Source of the DNA: CAZQFV01 sp964592645
Lineage (GTDB): Bacteria > Chloroflexota > Chloroflexia > DTKN01
DNA length: 64,000 nucleotides
NCBI GenBank assembly: GCA_964592645.1
Contig: CAZQFV010000016.1
Location: 1-64,000 of the forward strand
Direction: 5' to 3'
The stretch's first letter is position 1; each line of letters begins with the position of its first letter. This document shows, in pieces, positions 1 to 9,813 of this stretch. The notes below the pieces were generated by a model. That model worked only from the letters and a program-made list of their open reading frames with translations, had not been told where the DNA came from and searched no databases. The translations under genes and the position numbers were made by a program.

Positions 1-1
1 A

Positions 2-1975
2 CCCGCTCCTTTTGTCCAGATCAGCACCGACCAAGTTTGAGCGCATAGCTACCTTGCTTTGGTCGCGCAGCGCAAAAAGGCTTTCACCAAGGCGCTGCAA
101 GAGCTCCGCGACCGACTGCTTGATCCCCACAAGTTGACATGGAAGAGTGCCTTTGGCAACGTGTTGCCCGTAGAGCCGCAGAAACCTGATGATGCTGCCA
201 CACGGGTGATGCAGCAGCTGTACACCCGTCGGAGCACCTTCAGCCACGACGATTTCAACCTGAACCACGATGTGCGGAGCTTCTCCAAGCCTCATCTCGC
301 CCTGGTCGAGGCTGTGAACGCTCTTCTGGAGGCCGGTTCAGAGCTGCGCATTGACATCAAGCAAGCCGACAACCGAGGCGAGATAAGGTATCTGCAGCGC
401 TGTCTGTACCAACACGGTGCCCTGCAAGAGGTCCGCAGTGGGGGAACCGTCAGATTCGTCCAGCCTGAGCGCAACCCGGCCAAGTACGAGCACGCGCTGC
501 CATCTCTGGCAGACATGGTGCAGGACATACAGTCGCTGGGCGAAGACAAGCGCCTGCTGTTGCGGGACTTCCTGAACAAGTACCGTCAGCCACCCTATGG
601 CTTGGGCGATATCGCCCTATCCCTCCTGTTGGCCGCCGTCCTCCGCTTTTTCGGTGACACCATCAAGATCAAGAAGGACGACACGGCTATCGGGGACCTA
701 CTCGTCTCAGACTTTGAGGTTATCGCCGATATCGTCAAGGGCAACTATCCCAACGCTTTCATCAAGTACCGGGAGATACGGCCGGGCGAGCGCGAGTTGG
801 TCGCGGGCGTCTATTCCCTCTTCTCTGATCTGGCGAGCGCGGCCGAGGTGGGCGCGACCGTGACCAACGCCTATGACGCGGTGGTCAAATGGTACGAGTC
901 GCTACAACCTGTCACCCAAGTGAGCGACTTTTACCAGGGAGCGGAATATGTCGGGGCACAGAGGTTGTTGGTCGTCCTCGAAAAGCTGCACGCCCAAGAT
1001 CCTCACGCCTTTGTCCTTGGGGCACTACAGACTGTAGCTGTCTATGATGCGGAAGAGATGGTCACCCCTGATCGGGCCAAACAGGTCCTGGATGTTCTCA
1101 AGAAGGCCAAGGAGCAGGTCGAGGGCACTGTGGAAAGGGTGCAAAGCCAGATTCGGGCCGGCCTGTGTCAGGTATTCGGTGTTCAGGGCAATACCTGGGA
1201 CGATGTTGCCGATGGCGTGCGGGCATGGTACAACGGTCTGGATTCCAATCAACGGTCAACGACGGCCACGTGGCACAACGAAGCCAGCAAACCGCTCGTG
1301 CAGTTGTTCGTGGATCTGAGCAATCCCCGTGACATCTTCCTGGAAAGGTTGCCAGAGCGGCCCAGTTACAACTTTAGACCGGTGCGGAGTTGGAACGCCA
1401 ATCTGGTCAAAGACTACCTGGCCAAGATTGCAGAAGGGGTCAAGCACATTGAGGCAAACCGGATCAAAGTCCCCTCACCTGAAGTGACCTTGGTCGGCGA
1501 CTATGAGCAACAGGGCAGCGATGTCACTTTCGCCGGCCCATTGACACTGAAGTTATCGCACCCGGATGCCAGTGTGCGGGTCCTCGTAACCGATACGGGG
1601 GTGGACCCGCCCAGCGCTAAGGAGCGCTACGAGTTTCGGGAGACCATGAGCCTTGACGTGCACCCACTTGTCCAGAAACGACAGGCGAGTGTAACGATCA
1701 AGTACGTGCCACAGGATGCCGAGGGGAACTGGGGGGTCATCGGTACCCTAACCTTCATCGACGAGACGCTGGAGAACGTAATCCGCCCCCCCAAGCAGCT
1801 GTTCCAGGACAAGAGGGTCGTGAAATTTGTGTTCCCCAGGACCGCGCATGGAGTTGCCACGTCGTGCCGTACGCTCCTGGAGAGCGTCCTGGAGGACAAT
1901 GTCGTGGACCGGGGCCAGCTACGCCGGTTGGTTCAGGACATACTCGACGACCTCGTTCCAGAGGGCTCGGAGTAG
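2..1975 (+). pseudogene. brxC: BrxC/PglY-like BREX protein, C-terminal part, 5' end broken or missing
   Basis: About 640 codons are open from position 41 to the stop at 1973-1975. The protein starts in mid-domain, has no plausible start codon with a ribosome site, and is followed 4 bases later by pglZ and then brxL, so it is read as the C-terminal half of the large BREX P-loop protein (family proteins are about 1,200 residues). The same frame can be read back to position 2 but is interrupted by TGA at 38-40. No Walker motifs are present in this half. The window edge prevents deciding between a nonsense mutation, a frameshift just upstream, or a sequencing error. The assignment rests mainly on gene order and size, less on motifs. 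Confidence 0.6.
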
Positions 1976-1979
1976 CCAG

Positions 1980-4352
1980 ATGGCGATCGAGATTATCGAC
2001 GACACGGCAGGCTTGGAGAATTCCGCCGAGTTCGAGTGTACCGTGGCGGCAGTGGCGGAATACGTCCCCGCCGTGCAGCGAATCAAGGAGATGATTAGGG
2101 CCGGTAGGGACATGCGAGTTCTGGTCCGTGAGCCGGCCTGCGCCGTCTGGCTGAAGAGGTTTGCCAGAACGTACAGTGATGCGACGGTGCGATTCAGGAA
2201 AACTTCGGCGCGGGAGCTGCTCGGCCGGCGCTGGAATACCAGGATCCCCGAGCAGATCAGTGAGCAGGCTATCCTGGATTCCGGGTTCCTTGAGGCCGAT
2301 ATCGTGCCCCGCTCCGGTCAATCCTACGAGGACATCATCCTGGAGCACTATTGGGGCGAGTTCTTCACCTTTGTTGCTTTTCCGTGGGCGTTAGCTGGAG
2401 ATCTGATCGACAGCCTGGACCCGCAGCGATGGGAAGCCAATCGCCGGCTACCCCTGGTCATGCAGGCCCTGGAGGCGCGAAAGGCGCGCTGGCTAACGCA
2501 GACGACTCGCGAGCAGTGGCAACTCATCGACTCGCTATTCAAGGAGCCACAGGCCCTGAAAGAGCGGTTCGGGCGCTTCCGGCTTGTGCGTGGGTACCCG
2601 CCTGCCCTTGGGCAAAGCGTGCTGGGCAAATGGTTCAATCTGCTCAAGTCGCTCAATGTGGACCCCACACCGGGCAGGCTGACAGGTCTGACCCTGGACG
2701 ACACGGTGCAGGAGATCCGCTACTACCTGAACAACATCGCCCCCACGATTGGCAGCCGTTCGGATCTGGAAGCAGTCCTCAGCCAGATGAGCGGTACGCT
2801 GATCGCGGAGTTCCAGTGGCTGCGTGAGCAGATCCAGGAAAAGGCATCCATACTGCAACTCACCCACGACCTCGTGAAACAGATAGCGAACCGCTTCTGG
2901 CCCATTCGGGAGGAAATCAGCGCAGGATTGGATGCGCTCAGGAGTTTGATACCGCCGCCGTTTCCGCGCGACCCATCCGGTAACACAACAATGGAGGACT
3001 GGCTCACCTGGGCCGTCGACGAATACCTGGACTATCGTTTCTGGTTGGAGGAAAATGACCGTTGGGATGACACGGTCGCAGGCTATGCCGGGCAGTACGC
3101 CGACTGGTTCTATAGCAACTACATCCAGCTCAAGTATCAGCATCAGCACCGCTGGGTCTTTGATCTGCTGAACCAGGCAGGACTGGCCATCCAACAGGGG
3201 CACAAGGTTCTTTTCATCCTGGTCGACGGCCTCACTTTCAAGTATGTGCGCAGCCTGATAGCGCATTTCGCCAGCCAGGGCTTTCGACCTTTAGGCGGCG
3301 TCGAGCCTGTTTGGGCGGTCATCCCAACGACCACCGAGGTCTCAAAGCACTGCCTGATTGCCGGCAGGCCGGATCTTGGGGACGTCCAGGGCCACAACTA
3401 CGAGGAGATTCTGGAGAAAGACTGGCGAACGTATTTCCAGGGACGCTCAGTCCGCTACCTCTCGAAGCTGGCCGAGATCAAGGAACTACAGCAGTGCGAT
3501 GCCCATCTCATCTTGCTGAACTATCGCCCCATTGACGAGGTCCAGCACAGGGACGAAGAGCAGATCGCGGCAACCCATACCGGGGAGATCGAGGGGTACA
3601 TACGGTCCTTGGTCGAAACGACCTGTCAGTTTGCCCGCCGGGCAAAGGTCGAAGAGGAGCTTATGATCTTTATCGCTTCCGACCATGGGGCCACGAAAAT
3701 CCCGCCTGCCGTGGAGAACATGGTAGATGACGACTTTTACCGCAAACGGGCCAAAGACCCGCACCATCGCTACATAGCCGTGCCTGACGAGCGAGCGGCC
3801 AATCCCACCGACTATGACAAGACGCACTGCTACGTCCTGCCGGCCAAGGCGTATGGCACTCGCGAATCCTATCTCATTCCGAAAGGCTACGGCTGCTTTG
3901 TCAAAGTGAGCGGCAGCATCTACGTCCACGGCGGGCTGACGCCAGAAGAAACCATCGTCCCGTTTTGTCGGCTTGTGAGATCGGAGGTACAGGTACTACA
4001 GCCGACAATCCGTCTGCCAAAGGGCGTCATCCGTTATTCGGTGAAGGCTATCCTGACTTTCATCGTCGGCAACCCGAACGATGAGGCCGTGACGCAGGTG
4101 GAGTTGAACGTTGTCGAGTCCGACCTGCCGGGAGTAGTTGTTGGAAGCATCAGCGCCGGCAAAACGGTCGAGGTTGACATGCCCGTGCGCATCAAGCGAC
4201 AGCCAGGTGGTCAATCTCTGGATGCCGTCACAATTCAGGGCGCATTCGAGTGCCGCGGTCAGCACTATACTATCAAATCGGTACGCCTACCGGTGGAGGC
4301 TCGCTCGCTCGAGGAGTCGAAAACCGAGCTAGACCTCGACCTGGATCTGTGA
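1980..4352 (+). CDS. pglZ: PglZ, alkaline-phosphatase-superfamily protein of a BREX phage-defence system
   Basis: 790 residues, ATG four bases after the preceding stop. The central to C-terminal half carries the PglZ/alkaline phosphatase metal-site pattern: FILVDGLTF with Asp near 416, FIASDHGA with Asp-His near 568-569, and YVHGGLTPEE with His near 650. The N-terminal 400 residues are helical and unassigned. PglZ is one of the universal BREX proteins and is thought to act with BrxC in phage exclusion; its exact substrate is not established. It lies between the brxC-like gene and brxL in one plus-strand operon, and its stop codon overlaps the ribosome site of brxL (GAGGAG), suggesting coupled translation. 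Confidence 0.9.
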   Translation: MAIEIIDDTAGLENSAEFECTVAAVAEYVPAVQRIKEMIRAGRDMRVLVREPACAVWLKRFARTYSDATVRFRKTSARELLGRRWNTRIPEQISEQAILDSGFLEADIVPRSGQSYEDIILEHYWGEFFTFVAFPWALAGDLIDSLDPQRWEANRRLPLVMQALEARKARWLTQTTREQWQLIDSLFKEPQALKERFGRFRLVRGYPPALGQSVLGKWFNLLKSLNVDPTPGRLTGLTLDDTVQEIRYYLNNIAPTIGSRSDLEAVLSQMSGTLIAEFQWLREQIQEKASILQLTHDLVKQIANRFWPIREEISAGLDALRSLIPPPFPRDPSGNTTMEDWLTWAVDEYLDYRFWLEENDRWDDTVAGYAGQYADWFYSNYIQLKYQHQHRWVFDLLNQAGLAIQQGHKVLFILVDGLTFKYVRSLIAHFASQGFRPLGGVEPVWAVIPTTTEVSKHCLIAGRPDLGDVQGHNYEEILEKDWRTYFQGRSVRYLSKLAEIKELQQCDAHLILLNYRPIDEVQHRDEEQIAATHTGEIEGYIRSLVETTCQFARRAKVEEELMIFIASDHGATKIPPAVENMVDDDFYRKRAKDPHHRYIAVPDERAANPTDYDKTHCYVLPAKAYGTRESYLIPKGYGCFVKVSGSIYVHGGLTPEETIVPFCRLVRSEVQVLQPTIRLPKGVIRYSVKAILTFIVGNPNDEAVTQVELNVVESDLPGVVVGSISAGKTVEVDMPVRIKRQPGGQSLDAVTIQGAFECRGQHYTIKSVRLPVEARSLEESKTELDLDLDL

Positions 4353-4363
4353 GGAGCCTCGGG

Positions 4364-5782
4364 ATGTTGGAATCGTTTGAACAAAAGGCGCTCGATTACT
4401 ACGGCGATGTGATCATCAACAAACACCTCATTCACGAAGCGGGATTTGGTGCGCGGGCCATCCCTACCTATGTGGGGGAATGGATCCTGTCCCGTTTCGT
4501 TCAGGATGGCCAACTTACAGAGGAAAGCCGCGGACGGATCGCCGCCTTTCTGAGCAAATACCTGCCTACGAAGGGCCAGAAGGACGAGATCAAGAACCGC
4601 CTGCTCAAAATGGAAACTGTGCAATTGCTCGACGATTTCAGCGTCACGGTCAACCTCAAGACAGGCCAGCGGCATCTACGTATTCCCTTGCTGGACATCG
4701 GGGATGCCTTTGTCAGCGAGCAAATCGTGGACCAGAACGAATTGCTGGTCACCAGTGGGGTCTGGGGAATTGGCTCGCTCTTCTACGTGCCACCGGACGG
4801 GCCTGGTGAGAAGGGCCAAGTGTGGATGCGCGAGTTCAGGCCCTTTCAGATTAGCAGCATCGACTTCGAGTATTTCAAGCAATGCCGGCAGTACTTTTCC
4901 TTCGAGGAATGGCTGGACCTCATGGTCTCCAGCATAGGCTTCAACCCACGGGCTCACAGTATGCGCCAGAAGATGATCCTGATTACGCGCATCATCCCGC
5001 TGGCCGAACCGCGGGTCAACATCGTCGAGCTGGCGCCCAAAGGGACAGGCAAGTCCTTTGTGTACGACAACTTGTCCCGCTACGCCCGGGTTGTTGCTGG
5101 TGGCAAGATCACACCAGCGGTTCTGTTTCATAACCTGGTTACCCACAGTCCTGGACTGATCACCCGCTACGATGTCATCGTCCTGGATGAGGTACAGAGC
5201 ATCAGTGGGGACAGTGCGGGCGAACTCATCGCGGGGCTGAAGGTCTACCTCGAATCGGGCCGATACAGCCGGGGCAACACGATGGGCACAGCCGAGGCTG
5301 GCTTCGTCATGCTTGGGAACATCACTCTGGACGAGCAGATGCAGCCCGTATATCAAGGTGAAGGGCTCTTCCGCGAAATCCCCAACTTCCTCCAGGAAAC
5401 GGCGTTCGTCGACCGCATCCATGGCCTCATCTCGGGTTGGGAAATGCCCCGCGTGACGAAGGACACTCCATCGCACTCTTTGGGCTTCAAAGGAGATTTC
5501 TTCTCCGAGGTGCTACATGTCTTGCGCAGCGATGCCCTCTATGGCGAGTACGTGTCGCAGGAGATGCACCTGGTCAACTGCAACGACCTGCGGGACCGCA
5601 AAGCCATTTCACGCCTAGCCACGGGCTTTCTCAAGCTAGTCTTCCCCGACATGAAGCCGACCGCAGAGGAGTTCCGAGAGTTCTGCGTCCGGCCAGCGGT
5701 AGAACTCCGCCAACGAGTGCGAGATGAGCTGCACAAATTGGACCCTGAGTACGCACAGGTGTCGATTGGCATAGACAGCTGA
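4364..5782 (+). CDS. brxL: BrxL-like AAA+ protein, short form without a recognisable Lon domain
   Basis: 472 residues; the ATG at 4364 is chosen because GAGGAG lies 8 bases upstream. The longer open frame would overlap pglZ. The N-terminal half ends in a characteristic BrxL stretch (FNPRAHSMRQKMILITR) leading into Walker A (PKGTGKS, Gly227-Ser231) and Walker B (VIVLDEVQS, Asp275-Glu276). BrxL of type 1 BREX is about 680 residues with a C-terminal Lon-protease-like domain; here the protein ends soon after the AAA+ module and no Ser-Lys protease dyad region is seen. Gene order brxC-pglZ-brxL without pglX, brxA or brxB on this side matches the end of a type 4 BREX operon, whose PAPS-reductase-like brxP would lie left of the window. 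Confidence 0.88.
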   Translation: MLESFEQKALDYYGDVIINKHLIHEAGFGARAIPTYVGEWILSRFVQDGQLTEESRGRIAAFLSKYLPTKGQKDEIKNRLLKMETVQLLDDFSVTVNLKTGQRHLRIPLLDIGDAFVSEQIVDQNELLVTSGVWGIGSLFYVPPDGPGEKGQVWMREFRPFQISSIDFEYFKQCRQYFSFEEWLDLMVSSIGFNPRAHSMRQKMILITRIIPLAEPRVNIVELAPKGTGKSFVYDNLSRYARVVAGGKITPAVLFHNLVTHSPGLITRYDVIVLDEVQSISGDSAGELIAGLKVYLESGRYSRGNTMGTAEAGFVMLGNITLDEQMQPVYQGEGLFREIPNFLQETAFVDRIHGLISGWEMPRVTKDTPSHSLGFKGDFFSEVLHVLRSDALYGEYVSQEMHLVNCNDLRDRKAISRLATGFLKLVFPDMKPTAEEFREFCVRPAVELRQRVRDELHKLDPEYAQVSIGIDS

Positions 5783-6001
5783 GGTGAAAAAGCAGGCCCC
5801 TGTGTCAGCCGCTGCCGGCCGGCTGTTCGGTAACATTGGCCCTGGCTTTTCTGGGCCTCCGTGGTCAGGTGTGATCTTGGGTCGAGTCTCCAGCGGCGGT
5901 GCATTCGGAACTCTTGAACGATTTGAGCGGAATATACATCGTGGCTTCTCCCGGCTAAAGCCGACACATTGGTGGAACTGGCCAGAACAGAGAGACAATC
6001 C
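5783..6001. other. Intergenic gap between BREX and the next gene
   Basis: 219 bases with no supported gene. No promoter with good spacing was recognised. It separates the BREX operon from the resolvase-like gene. A short stretch near 5880 resembles a tRNA T-arm for about ten bases, too little to call an attachment site. Confidence 0.5.
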
Positions 6002-6943
6002 ATGCCGATCTTTGAGCTGCCATCGGGACTGGTCGAGATCGCCCACTTTAATGTACCGGCCGTGCGGACCTGGGGCCACGCCGACGATGGTCGGTACAAG
6101 CAGCAGGTGCGCCAGGCGGCCGGCCTCGGTCCGGAGAGCCGCGAGGATTTCGAGTGGTTCGTCTTCAGCATCCGCTGCGTCGTGGGGGAGAGCCGCGGCC
6201 GGGTGCACCGCCAGGTCCCCGACGTGGAGAACATCCCCAAGCTGATCGTAGACGCCTTCTCCGGTATCCTTTACCCGGACGACGACTTGCACCACGTGCG
6301 CGGCGTGCAGGTCGAGGCCGAGTGGGGACCGGATGAGCAAGAGCGGACCGAGGTGCGCATCTACGGCTGGACCCGGGAGGCGGCTGCCGAGGAAGAGTAC
6401 CGCCGGCAGAGCCGCTGGGACGCGCAGCGGGCGCACTCCCGCCCTCTCTCGGAGATGCGGCGCATCGCACAGGAAGGGCTGGCCCTCCCCGATGACTACG
6501 AGGCCCTGTACCCCTACGCCGTGGCCCACGGCCTTACCGTGAACGAGGTCGTCTACTACGTGAACGCCTACGAGGCGGGCAAAGACGATGGTCTGCGGGC
6601 GCTGGTGGATCCGGACATCATCCCGGAGGATATCGCCCGCCGCGTCGTGCAGACGATCGACACCGCGCTGCGCGAGCGCTTTCCTGCCGGGGGCGCCCAC
6701 CGCATCACCGACGAGGGAACGGCCATCGGCGTCTACCAGATTCAGCAGCGGTGGCAGACGAAGGAATCGTTCCTGTTCCCGGCCTGCCAGTTCCGCCTCA
6801 CCGGGAACAAGTGGCACCTCTATTGGATGCGCAAGTTCGACGCCTGGTGGCCCTATCCCCCACCGGAACATGGGCACAAGTTCACCCTCCAGGCCCGCCT
6901 GCAGCAGCTCCTGGACGACGAGGATGGCTGTTTCTGGGGGTAG
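6002..6943 (+). CDS. RusA-like Holliday-junction resolvase fold with a C-terminal extension
   Basis: 313 residues from the ATG at 6002 (a TTG at 5969 is possible; neither has a strong ribosome site). Residues about 60-115 read RVHRQVPDVENIPKLIVDAF then LYPDDDLHHVRGVQVEAEW, the spacing of acidic residues seen in RusA-family resolvases (PDxxN, DAL/DAF, DD). RusA itself is about 120 residues; the remaining 200 form a helical segment and a Trp/Arg-rich end (KWHLYWMRKFDAWWPY) that resembles DUF3024. The role would be cleavage of branched DNA; the combination is unusual. It stands alone on the plus strand, convergent with the next gene, 11 bases apart. Confidence 0.6.
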   Translation: MPIFELPSGLVEIAHFNVPAVRTWGHADDGRYKQQVRQAAGLGPESREDFEWFVFSIRCVVGESRGRVHRQVPDVENIPKLIVDAFSGILYPDDDLHHVRGVQVEAEWGPDEQERTEVRIYGWTREAAAEEEYRRQSRWDAQRAHSRPLSEMRRIAQEGLALPDDYEALYPYAVAHGLTVNEVVYYVNAYEAGKDDGLRALVDPDIIPEDIARRVVQTIDTALRERFPAGGAHRITDEGTAIGVYQIQQRWQTKESFLFPACQFRLTGNKWHLYWMRKFDAWWPYPPPEHGHKFTLQARLQQLLDDEDGCFWG

Positions 6944-6954
6944 GCCAGGGAGGC

Positions 6955-7725
6955 CTATCCCCGACGATATCGCCCGAGGATGCTGCCGGCCCACAGAGCA
7001 TCGGGGACCAGCTGGTCGTGATACTCCTGGAGGTATTCGAGCACGAGCGGCCCGCAGAAGTCGCTCCGGGCGATGGCCTCCAGTATCCGCCGAAAGTCCA
7101 GCTCTCCTGAAGGGTCACACAGCGGCAGGTGCTGCCGGGTGGGACCAGAACCCCGGTTGGACAGGTGATAGACGCGTATCTGCCGGCCGTACGCGGCAAC
7201 GTCGGCCAGGAGCGCGGCCTGCCCCTTGTGCAGGTGCGAGGTGTCGTAGCAGGCGGCGTGGTGCGGCCGGCTCTGGCAGAAAGCCGCGATCCCCTCGATG
7301 CCGGCCAGGAAGCGGCGCTTCCCCTCGAACGTTTCCCAGCACAGCGTAATGCCGCTGTTGTCGAGGAGCGGCTGCAGGTAGGTCTCGATCTGCGGGGCCA
7401 GCTCCACGAGCCGGCCGGACGTGGGATGGGCCACGATGAGCGAGCACGCCACCTCCTGCGCCAGGGCAATAGTCTTGCGCAAGACGGCAGCGAAGGTGTG
7501 GATGTCGGCCGCCCGGGCCTGGGCCATGTGGATTGAGGTGGCGGCGAGGCCGACAGAGGCCAGGGGCGCAACCACATCCTCCAACCGCACCTGGTCCAGG
7601 AACAGGTCCGGCCGGTAGAAGGCGATCTCGACGTAGCCCACTGGCTGAAACCCGACCAACGACTGGGCCCAGTCATAGTTCCCCTGCTCGGGATAGGCGG
7701 CGCGAACGGCGACATGGATGGACAT
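6955..7725 (-). CDS. Sugar phosphate isomerase/epimerase, xylose-isomerase-like TIM barrel
   Basis: 256 residues; ATG at 7725 with AAGGA eight bases upstream (longer open frame ignored). The sequence has the features of the xylose-isomerase-like TIM barrel: strands ending in acidic or His residues (SIHMAQARA, SLIVAHP, TLCWETFEGK, AACYDTSHLH, IRVYHLSNRG, GPLVLEYL). The Glu of CWETF, the Asp-His of DTSHLH, the His of YHLSN and the Glu of LVLEYL are the expected metal and substrate ligands. Substrate unknown. Single gene, not part of an obvious pathway here. Confidence 0.8.
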   Translation of the reverse strand: MSIHVAVRAAYPEQGNYDWAQSLVGFQPVGYVEIAFYRPDLFLDQVRLEDVVAPLASVGLAATSIHMAQARAADIHTFAAVLRKTIALAQEVACSLIVAHPTSGRLVELAPQIETYLQPLLDNSGITLCWETFEGKRRFLAGIEGIAAFCQSRPHHAACYDTSHLHKGQAALLADVAAYGRQIRVYHLSNRGSGPTRQHLPLCDPSGELDFRRILEAIARSDFCGPLVLEYLQEYHDQLVPDALWAGSILGRYRRG

Positions 7726-7831
7726 CGCAGCGATCCTTCGGGCGAAATGCGAACTCGTGCCGGGCGTATGATAGCACGGTTCTGGGATGGTGTCGAGCGC
7801 TCCCGCTGCCGTCTGCTGCATCTTCCGATCC

Positions 7832-7920
7832 ATGCCGACCACCGATTCCGGCGCATGCCGTCCACCCGTGCCGATGTATGCCGTCCATTTCAGACGACCG
7901 TCGGAATCGGTGGTCGGCAT
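7832..7920. repeat. 19-bp perfect inverted repeat with 51-bp spacer
   Basis: Arms at 7832-7850 and 7902-7920 are exact reverse complements (left arm begins ATGCCGACCACC). The spacer holds two copies of ATGCCGTCCA. It lies just upstream of the isomerase gene (minus) and about 110 bases before the promoter of the ATPase gene (plus). It may be a hairpin in the isomerase leader or a small palindromic repeat. Confidence 0.6.
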
Positions 7921-8009
7921 CCGTCGGATTCCGCGGAAGGTATGCGCTGGAATCCTGGTGCCTGGTTGCAGCAAAGCAAGCAGCGCTGGCGATTCTCTCG
8001 CATCGCCAC

Positions 8010-8055
8010 TTGCATCTCCCGGCCAAATCTGCTATACTAGTCATATGACTAGTAT
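8010..8055 (+). promoter_or_regulatory. Sigma-70 promoter overlapped by a 22-bp perfect palindrome
   Basis: TTGCAT at 8010-8015, 17-base spacer, TATACT at 8033-8038. A perfect 22-bp palindrome (8034-8055, centre CATATG) starts inside the -10 box and covers the expected start of transcription, an arrangement typical of a repressor operator. The next gene starts at 8079. Confidence 0.75.
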
Positions 8056-8078
8056 GCTGAATGACTAGGAGGCCGGCC

Positions 8079-9767
8079 GTGCTGGACTATATCTACCCCG
8101 AGGAAGAGCAGCGTTTCTTCACCGACCGCGAGCAAACCCTGGCCCTGCTCGGCATGAGCCGCGATCTGCTGGCCCAGGGCGTGCGCAAGCACGTCGCCCT
8201 CAGCGGCTTCCGCCGCGTGGGCAAGACGGTCATCCTGAAAGAGTTTCTGCGCCGGCACCTGGTGCAGGAGAAAGAAGGCCCGGTAGCCGCCGCCTACATC
8301 GACCTGCCCCGCCTGGCCTTTACCCCCGAGGCCTTTGCCGTGCAGTACAGCGGCAGCCTGCTCTACTGGCTGGGCGGCGATACGGAAGCGCGCATCGAGC
8401 CCTATTTCGACCCGGCCTACCAACTGGCCGCGGCGGGGCGTTACGGCGCCAGGTCCCTTAGCGACCACCTGCTCACCCTGCAACAGGAGCTGCAGAAGGA
8501 GCGCCCCGATCAGCACCTGCTACTGGAGCTGGCCCTCAACCTGCCCGAGGTCTGGGCCCAGGCTACGGGACGGCGGGTGCTGCTCATCCTCGACGAGTTT
8601 CCCTCTCTCCTGGCCCTGAACAACTACCCACAGGTCCACGACGTCATCGCCCTCTTCCGCGCCGTGCTCCAGGCGCAGTCGCGCGTCTGCTACGTCGTGG
8701 CCGGCTCGGTGATCAGCCTGATGGAGCGCATCTTTCTCTCCGCCGAATCGCCCCTCTTTGTCCACTTTCAGCTGGAGACGGTGGGCCCGTTCGGCCGCGA
8801 GGACAGCGCCGAGCTGGCCCGCAAGCGCCTGGCCACCATCGGCGACGTTTCTCCGGACGTGCTGGCGGCCGTCTACCAGGTCACCCGTGGTCACCCCTTT
8901 TACATCTATGCCACCACCATGCGCGTGCTGGAGATGACCACCCTGCTACACCGGCCGGTCAACTCGCAGACGGTGCAGGAAGCCTTTGTCCTGGAAACGT
9001 TGGGCACAAACGGCCGTATCTACAACCTCTGCCGCTACCTCCTGGAAGAGTCGCTGCAGCGGGCCCGCGGGGAGACGATGCCCCAGGCGGTCCTGCAAGT
9101 GCTGGCCCGCGAGAGCGCCGGCCTGAGCCTCACCCAGTTGTCCCGCCGGCTGAAGCGGCCCACCGGGGCCATCCGCCAGGTGCTGAACTGGCTGATCGAG
9201 GTGGACCTGGTGCAGCAGCACGAGGACAAGACGTACGGCTTCCGCGACGCCGTGCTGCAGTTGTGGGTGGCCTACTACTACTCCGGGCTGGAGCTGACCG
9301 GGATGCCCCGCCAGAAGGTGCTGGACCAGTTGGTGGCCGAGCTGATGGAAAAGTACCAGCGCGCCACCGAGGAGTTGGGCCTGGCCAAGGAAAGCCAGGT
9401 GCGCGAGCTGCTGGGGCAGTTCGCTGGCCAGGAGGTGGACGGGGCACTGTTGGGAGTCACCGGCCCGGTGCGCCTGCCAACTTTCGACCGGGTGGCGCCC
9501 TACCGCTCCGCAGATGGCCAGGTCGAAGTGGATGCCCTGGCGGAGAATGGCGAGCGCTGGGCGGTGGAGATCAAGTGGCGCGGCCGGCTGGCCGGCCTGC
9601 AGGAGGTGCAGAAGATGGCCCGGGTAGCCCGTTCCCTCGCCGCGCGGGCCTGGTTCATCTCGCGGGCCGGGTTCACGCTGGAGGCGCTGGAGTACGCCCG
9701 GCGAGAGGGTATGATGACCTCTTCACGCAAAGAGATCGAAACGCTGGCCGGCCTGGTGCTACCGTAG
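8079..9767 (+). CDS. P-loop ATPase with C-terminal PD-(D/E)XK-like domain (archaeal-type ATPase family)
   Basis: 562 residues from GTG 8079, chosen because AGGAGG (8067-8072) sits six bases upstream; the ATG at 8061 would place this site inside the gene. Walker A is GFRRVGKT (residues 43-50), Walker B is LLILDEFPSLL. A winged-helix segment follows (LTQLSRRLKRPTGAIRQVLNWL). The last 90 residues contain EVDALAENGERWAVEIKW, the D...ExK pattern of a restriction-like nuclease fold (DUF234-type). Related ATPases occur in many archaea and bacteria and are often linked to mobile DNA or defence; the exact role is unknown. Its promoter is overlapped by a palindrome, so it is probably repressed. Confidence 0.75.
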   Translation: MLDYIYPEEEQRFFTDREQTLALLGMSRDLLAQGVRKHVALSGFRRVGKTVILKEFLRRHLVQEKEGPVAAAYIDLPRLAFTPEAFAVQYSGSLLYWLGGDTEARIEPYFDPAYQLAAAGRYGARSLSDHLLTLQQELQKERPDQHLLLELALNLPEVWAQATGRRVLLILDEFPSLLALNNYPQVHDVIALFRAVLQAQSRVCYVVAGSVISLMERIFLSAESPLFVHFQLETVGPFGREDSAELARKRLATIGDVSPDVLAAVYQVTRGHPFYIYATTMRVLEMTTLLHRPVNSQTVQEAFVLETLGTNGRIYNLCRYLLEESLQRARGETMPQAVLQVLARESAGLSLTQLSRRLKRPTGAIRQVLNWLIEVDLVQQHEDKTYGFRDAVLQLWVAYYYSGLELTGMPRQKVLDQLVAELMEKYQRATEELGLAKESQVRELLGQFAGQEVDGALLGVTGPVRLPTFDRVAPYRSADGQVEVDALAENGERWAVEIKWRGRLAGLQEVQKMARVARSLAARAWFISRAGFTLEALEYARREGMMTSSRKEIETLAGLVLP

Positions 9768-9813
9768 GCGCTGTGCCGCATCCTGTTGCAGAGGGATGCT
9801 TGCGGAGCGGACA

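Noticed and set aside
5870..5905. GGGTCGAGTCTCC-like stretch as a left attachment site for the tRNA-Gly
   Set aside because: Similarity to the tRNA T-arm covers only about ten bases and does not extend to the acceptor end.
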